Positions 8,154 to 9,813 of a DNA stretch of 9,813 bases are shown here, piece by piece; positions within the stretch are counted from its first letter, which is position 1; each line of letters begins with the position of its first letter. The DNA comes from Bacteroidales bacterium (GTDB lineage: Bacteria > Bacteroidota > Bacteroidia > Bacteroidales > SM23-62), in NCBI GenBank assembly GCA_016783865.1, contig JADHVS010000165.1, positions 1 through 9,813 of the forward strand. The letters are read 5' to 3'. The position numbers were made by a program, and so were the translations under genes. The notes under the pieces were generated by a model. That model was not told where the DNA came from, searched no databases, and saw only the letters and a program-made list of their open reading frames with translations.

Positions 8154-8285
8154 CAAAAATAGAAAAATCTGAGAGTTTATCAACGGTTAATGAACAATTT
8201 ACGACATGCCAATCTCGTGAAATTAAAAATGCAAGTAGTACTAACAATTTTCTTATGTCACTCTTAATAACTTAACCTTCAATTA
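8154..8285 (+). other. Non-coding left segment of the IS
   Basis: This AT-rich stretch lies between the left terminal repeat and the transposase promoter. I see no tnpA or tnpB gene, no hairpin and no convincing small gene. The longest ATG frame (8190-8267) is only 25 codons and has no support. Confidence 0.5.
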
Positions 8286-8318
8286 TTTGGTTTTCAGGAT
8301 ATGGCCAGCGTAGCTTTG
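8286..8318 (+). promoter_or_regulatory. Candidate Bacteroidetes-type promoter of the transposase
   Basis: TTTG at 8286-8289, then 21 bases, then TAGCTTTG at 8311-8318. This matches the Bacteroidetes housekeeping pattern TTTG at -33 and TAnnTTTG at -7 at all fixed positions, with spacing at the long end of the usual 19-21. Transcription would start only a few bases before the TTG start at 8332, leaving a very short leader. Confidence 0.55.
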
Positions 8319-8331
8319 ACAAAAAAGGATT

Positions 8332-9792
8332 TTGAACAAGGATCAGGTCATATCCGCACTTTTTGAGAAAATTGATTTTCTGTCAAACGAATTGGCTCAA
8401 GTCAAGAAGGAGAACCAAGAACTGAAAAGAGAAAACGCAGAAATAAAAAAAGCATTTACAGAGGTAAAGTTAGAGAATGCCGATTTGAAAGTAAGAATTA
8501 CAGAATTGGAAGCCCGATTAAACAGTAATAGCAGTAACAGCAGTAAGCCACCGTCAAGTGATGGTTATAAGAAAAAGCCGGCCTTTCCGAGAAAGAAGAA
8601 GGGGAAACAGGGAGGCCAGCAAGGCCACAAAGGCAGGACATTGCAACAGGTTGAACATCCCGATAAGACAGTAAAGCATAAGCCCGGTCAATGCGATTGT
8701 GGTCATGTGTTCAGTGATGAGGAACTGAGCGTGGCGGAAACCCGACAGGTTTTTGATTTACCCCAACCGAAGCTGGAAGTAACCGCGCATCAGTTGTTAA
8801 AAGGGAAATGTCCTGTATGTGGCAAGTGGCATAAGGCCAGTGCTCCTGAGGGAGTCAATGCTCCTGTACAGTATGGCCGAGGAGTTAAAACTCTTGCGAC
8901 ATTACTGAATGTAGATTACAGAATCCCATTCAAGAAGCTACAGATATTGTTCAGCGACCTGTTCGGGTATGCCATTAATGAGTCCACGGTATATTCAGCC
9001 TCCAGGCAATGTTATGAAATGCTTGAACCTACAGAAGAAGTGATAAAATCAGGAGTTGTCAAGAGTGATGCGACTCATGCCGATGAAACCGGGTTGCGGG
9101 TAGCAGGCAAACTGCACTGGCTGCATACAGCCTCCTCGTTGCTTTACACCTATTTGTTCGTACATGAGAGACGAGGGAGGGTGGCTCTGGATAGTGAGAA
9201 GTCTGTACTGAACAGGATCAGTGGCTGGCTGGTTCATGATTGCTGGAGTAGCTATTTCAAATATCACACCATGCACCATGCCATCTGCGGGGCACATATC
9301 CTGAGGGAATTGGAGGGGCTGATTGAAAACGGGCAAAGTAAGTGGCCCCGGGTTTTCAAAACCTTCCTGATGAATGTGTTTGAGATGCCTCTTGAGGAGC
9401 GGGTTAAACGACGAGATCATATTGAAAAGAGATTTTCTTTGATATGCGGTCTTGGTGAGAAAGCAGAACCTCCTCCAAGAAAAACACCCGGGAAAAGAGG
9501 AAAGTATAAACGAACCAAGGGAAGGAATCTCGTGGAACGTCTGATCAGGAATAAGGAGGCAGTATTGGCGTTTGCTTTCAACAGGGAGGTGCCATTCACG
9601 AACAATCTGGCCGAAAGGGATATCAGGCCTGCAAAGGTCAAACAGAAAGTATCAAACTGCTTCCGCACTCTTTCAGGGGCAGAGATCTATGCACGAATTG
9701 CAGGATTTGTTTCAACGGCCCGGAAGAACGACCGGAACGTCTTTACAGAATTATTCAATACCTTCGAAGGGCACAATTTCATTGTAGGGTAA
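8332..9792 (+). CDS. IS66-family transposase (ISBst12-type, DDE)
   Basis: A 486-residue transposase that cuts and joins the ends of its own element. Residues about 10-65 form a Leu- and Lys/Glu-rich coiled coil, probably for multimer formation. SNSSNSSKPPSSDG (66-78) is the hallmark linker of IS66 proteins. A basic stretch, KKKGKQGGQQGHKGR, follows at 88-102. CDCG (121-124) and CPVCG (160-164) form the zinc-finger-like DNA-binding module. The catalytic core has D251 in ADET, D303 in HDCWSSY and E428 in NNLAERDIRP, the expected DDE triad, so it looks intact. The start is TTG at 8332: the frame is closed by TGA at 8317-8319, and the first internal Met is at residue 230, past the conserved N-terminal parts. 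AGGA at 8326-8329 is only two bases from the TTG, so translation may be weak. The gene ends 21 bases before the right tip of the element. Confidence 0.95.
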   Translation: MNKDQVISALFEKIDFLSNELAQVKKENQELKRENAEIKKAFTEVKLENADLKVRITELEARLNSNSSNSSKPPSSDGYKKKPAFPRKKKGKQGGQQGHKGRTLQQVEHPDKTVKHKPGQCDCGHVFSDEELSVAETRQVFDLPQPKLEVTAHQLLKGKCPVCGKWHKASAPEGVNAPVQYGRGVKTLATLLNVDYRIPFKKLQILFSDLFGYAINESTVYSASRQCYEMLEPTEEVIKSGVVKSDATHADETGLRVAGKLHWLHTASSLLYTYLFVHERRGRVALDSEKSVLNRISGWLVHDCWSSYFKYHTMHHAICGAHILRELEGLIENGQSKWPRVFKTFLMNVFEMPLEERVKRRDHIEKRFSLICGLGEKAEPPPRKTPGKRGKYKRTKGRNLVERLIRNKEAVLAFAFNREVPFTNNLAERDIRPAKVKQKVSNCFRTLSGAEIYARIAGFVSTARKNDRNVFTELFNTFEGHNFIVG

Positions 9793-9793
9793 T

Positions 9794-9813
9794 ATACCCT
9801 GGTAAACAGTTAC
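9794..9813 (-). repeat. Right terminal inverted repeat of the IS66 element
   Basis: The reverse complement reads GTAACTGTTTACCAGGGTAT, matching the left tip exactly for 11 bases and partly beyond. Its outer base is the last base of the window. Confidence 0.9.

Larger units (their letters stand above)
8135..9813 (+). mobile_element. IS66-family insertion sequence, ISBst12-type, complete (1679 bp)
   Basis: The element is bounded by imperfect inverted repeats beginning GTAACTGTTTA at both tips and carries a single transposase gene. Classical IS66 elements also carry tnpA and tnpB; the ISBst12 subgroup lacks them, and none is present here. The size suits that subgroup. IS66 elements usually create 8-base target duplications. 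The left candidate is GTAAATAT, but the right flank is outside the window, so it cannot be tested. The transposase frame is open throughout and the three acidic residues are present, so the copy could be active. Confidence 0.9.

Noticed and set aside
8121..8165. A possible hybrid promoter for the beta-helix gene: TTTG inside the left IS end and TACTTTTA in the flank on the - strand
   Set aside because: The spacing is about 24 bases, too long, and the -7 element lacks its final G.
8190..8267. A 25-codon frame in the IS left segment, considered as a tnpA/tnpB remnant
   Set aside because: It is far too short and shows no similarity to IS66 accessory proteins.
8301..8366. A 21-codon ATG frame overlapping the transposase start, with an A AAA AAG slippery heptamer at 8321-8327
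   Set aside because: A -1 shift there leads into a stop (GGA TTT TGA), not into the transposase frame, which lies at +1. The candidate promoter also lies inside this frame, so its ATG would not be transcribed from it.

Overview
The window looks like chromosomal DNA of a polysaccharide-degrading Bacteroidota (Bacteroidetes) member. The clues are a lipoprotein signal ending in a Cys, secreted glycoside-hydrolase-like proteins of families common in that phylum (DUF5703/GH95-like, DUF4838, GH141-like beta-helix), AT-rich start regions with little Shine-Dalgarno sequence, and one TTTG-N21-TAnnTTTG promoter of the Bacteroidetes type. The genus cannot be named from this sequence alone.

Layout. Positions 1-1182 hold the 3' part of a secreted GH95-like/DUF5703 enzyme gene cut by the window edge. 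Positions 1240-3915 hold a complete tandem paralogue, about 72% identical over the shared 393 residues by hand count. Positions 3994-5814 encode a DUF4838 lipoprotein with a GH67/GH20-type N-terminal domain. These three lie on the + strand with gaps of 57 and 78 bases and could be one transcript. A secreted right-handed beta-helix protein resembling GH141 runs convergently on the - strand (5828-8014), with 13 bases between the stop codons and no visible terminator. Positions 8135-9813 are a complete IS66-family element of the single-gene ISBst12 type, with imperfect terminal inverted repeats and one transposase gene. Its right tip is the last base of the window.

How the parts may work together. 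All four non-IS proteins carry export signals and resemble carbohydrate-active families, so the left 8 kb is best read as part of a glycan-degradation locus. Both GH95 and GH141 have known fucosidase members, and DUF4838 proteins share a domain with alpha-glucuronidases. A fucose- or uronate-containing glycan is therefore a reasonable guess, but no substrate can be read from the sequence. No SusC/SusD pair, sulfatase or regulator lies in the window. The IS sits 120 bases upstream of the beta-helix gene and may have separated it from its original control region. No tRNA, rRNA, CRISPR array or phage gene was seen.
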